NCBI RefSeq assembly: GCF_003024715.1
Contig: NZ_PYLO01000005.1
Location: 62,001-126,000 of the forward strand
Source of the DNA: Clostridium fessum
Lineage (GTDB): Bacteria > Bacillota > Clostridia > Lachnospirales > Lachnospiraceae
Direction of reading: 5' to 3'
DNA: 64,000 nt
Shown here: piece by piece, positions 62,736-64,000 of the stretch
Numbering within the stretch: position 1 is the stretch's first letter
How the letters are laid out: the number at the start of each line of letters is the position of its first letter
Translations under genes and position numbers: made by a program
Notes under the pieces: generated by a model
Databases searched by the model: none
The model's input: the letters and a program-made list of their open reading frames with translations, nothing else
Told to the model about the DNA's origin: nothing

Positions 62736-63905
62736 TTATTTTTTATCATTATAATCATCCAGGAAATTGTACGTCCAATCGTCCTTGTGGTAACCGATCA
62801 CAGTCTTTAAGTTGATATTGTGGACACTCTTAAAGATATTTTTCTCGATCACGTCGCTCTCCTTGCGGAAATGGGCGATCAATTCCTTCATCTCATCGCG
62901 CTTGGAACCACGTCCGCCTCCGCAGCTCACGCAATTTTCAGTAAAACGGCACGCGCACTGTATAAACTGCAGTCCGTTGTAATCACGCCACGCCTTGACC
63001 GCATCTTCCTTGATAAGGTACATCGGGCGGATCAGCTCCATGCCCTCGAAATTCTGGCTGTGCAGCTTCGGCATCATCGTCTCAATCTTGCCGCTGTACA
63101 GCATTCCCATGAGGATCGTCTCAATCACATCATCAAAATGATGCCCAAGCGCAATTTTATTGCAGCCCAGCGCTTTCGCCTGTGCATAGAGGTGACCGCG
63201 TCGCATTCTGGCACAAAGGTAGCACGGATTCTGTTCGATCGTCGCCACCGTGTCGAAAATATCGCTCTCAAATACCGTCAGCGGAATGCCGAGAAGTTTC
63301 GCATTGTCCTGGATGATCTTCCAGTTATCCGCATTGTAGCCCGGATTCATCACTAGAAAAACGGTTTCAAACTGGAATTTTCCATGTTTTTTCAATTCCT
63401 GGAAAAGTTTCGCCATCAGCATGGAATCCTTGCCGCCGGAGATACAGACTGCGATCTTGTCGCCCTCCTGAATCAGGTCGTAGGTGTTGAGTGCCCGCGT
63501 AAACGCCCGCCAGATCGGCTTGCGGAATTTTTTTATAATACTCTGCTCAATTCTCGCCCGTTTTTCCTCTCGATCCGCCTCGGATTCTCCGCCTACGAAG
63601 CGGGACAGGGAAAGGCGCAGCCACGCACGGTAACCACCCTCCACATTGACCGCGTCAAATCCGTCTCCGGTCAGACGACGCACCCACTCCTGGCTCTTCT
63701 CGCCGGTATGGCACATCACGTACACTGGATGCATTTTGTCTAACCTGGCTGTTTCTTCCTCATATTGCTCTTCCAGCCGGGACGCCGGGAGGCTTACCGC
63801 CCCCGGAAAAGTTCCGCGCATATACTGATCCTGCGGGCGGATGTCCACGATCGTCTTCTCCGCATCCTTTAACGCTTCCAGCTCCTCAATCGTAATCGTT
63901 TTCAT
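62736..63905 (-). CDS. Rhodanese domain fused to TtcA-like PP-loop ATPase
   Basis: A 389-residue fusion. Residues about 1-105 are a rhodanese domain with persulfide-forming cysteine in VYVMCHTGEKSQEW. From about 145 on is a TtcA-type tRNA thiolation enzyme: PP-loop CISGGKDSMLMAKL, CYLCARMRRG and the paired cysteines near CACRFTENCVSCGGG, which can hold a [4Fe-4S] cluster. Together they suggest sulfur relay within one chain to a tRNA base (2-thiocytidine in TtcA). The longest frame adds ten codons; ACAGGAGA before the ATG at 63905 decides the start. Confidence 0.92.
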   Translation of the reverse strand: MKTITIEELEALKDAEKTIVDIRPQDQYMRGTFPGAVSLPASRLEEQYEEETARLDKMHPVYVMCHTGEKSQEWVRRLTGDGFDAVNVEGGYRAWLRLSLSRFVGGESEADREEKRARIEQSIIKKFRKPIWRAFTRALNTYDLIQEGDKIAVCISGGKDSMLMAKLFQELKKHGKFQFETVFLVMNPGYNADNWKIIQDNAKLLGIPLTVFESDIFDTVATIEQNPCYLCARMRRGHLYAQAKALGCNKIALGHHFDDVIETILMGMLYSGKIETMMPKLHSQNFEGMELIRPMYLIKEDAVKAWRDYNGLQFIQCACRFTENCVSCGGGRGSKRDEMKELIAHFRKESDVIEKNIFKSVHNINLKTVIGYHKDDWTYNFLDDYNDKK

Positions 63906-63964
63906 TGTATATTCTCCTGTATCCGTTATCTGCAAAATCCTCTTTAAGAAAAAAATGTAAAAAT

Positions 63965-63986
63965 GTGCCTACCCGTGTACAGTAAC
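63965..63986. repeat. Partial interspersed repeat, related to 27825-27846
   Basis: GTGCCTACCCGTGTACAGTAAC matches 27825-27846 at 21 of 22 positions, with weaker similarity continuing toward the window edge. It ends in CAGTAAC, the outer end of the 30-bp palindromes. The left part is missing and the right edge may be cut by the window. Confidence 0.65.
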
Positions 63987-64000
63987 CACAATTCTCATGA

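Overview
The window looks like a chromosomal core segment of an anaerobic Lachnospiraceae-type Clostridium. The indicators are an Rnf complex, pyruvate phosphate dikinase, a fused 2-hydroxyacyl-CoA dehydratase activator, GltS, single-chain glycyl-tRNA synthetase, ScpA/ScpB, YerC and DUF1836 proteins, and AGGAGG-type ribosome binding sites throughout. Almost every gene lies on the minus strand; only a YihY-family gene and a DUF1836 gene are on the plus strand. I saw no rRNA, tRNA, CRISPR array, prophage or intact transposase.

Layout: 1-2.5 kb is the start of an rnfCDG operon reading off the left edge. At 2.7-4.2 kb is a sodium:neurotransmitter-type symporter behind a structured leader. From 4.2 to 15.4 kb runs one long operon: a BMP-type nucleoside ABC transporter, nucleoside hydrolase, two M20 amidohydrolases, a GATase1-like protein, a LacI regulator and ribokinase. 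Enolase and a 1565-residue activase fill 15.6-21.7 kb. Housekeeping genes fill 22-37 kb (hflX, dut, gltS, scpAB, rlmD-like, pcrA, yerC, a HAD phosphatase). From 37.4 to 45.5 kb is a four-gene signalling operon: two solute-binding lipoproteins alternating with two hybrid histidine kinases, with no DNA-binding output gene. ppdK, glyQS, recO and era (45.6-53.5 kb) keep a Firmicutes gene order interrupted by a lipoprotein and an acyltransferase. The right end (53.5-64 kb) carries an M16 protease, a YdcF-type protein and a cluster matching the order of the Bacillus yrzL-yrrK-yrzB-yrrL-yrrM-yrrO genes with RNase J inserted, then a rhodanese-TtcA fusion.

The most unusual non-coding signal is a family of about 30-bp palindromes (arms close to GTTACTGTTCAC / GTGAACAGTAAC) in intergenic gaps. 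Three of four copies are flanked by perfect 8-bp direct repeats of different sequence, as expected of target-site duplications; a larger composite repeat shares the neighbourhood. Other points of interest are the sensor operon with a terminator-like leader and a 19-codon leader frame, a solute-binding protein fused to a 5'-nucleotidase C-terminal-like domain, two pairs of TTAACA-N5 repeats upstream of gltS, and the nucleoside operon with two amidohydrolases of unknown substrate.

Starts were moved from the longest frame to an internal ATG, GTG or TTG wherever a Shine-Dalgarno sequence clearly supports it. All family assignments come from reading motifs by eye; no database search was run.
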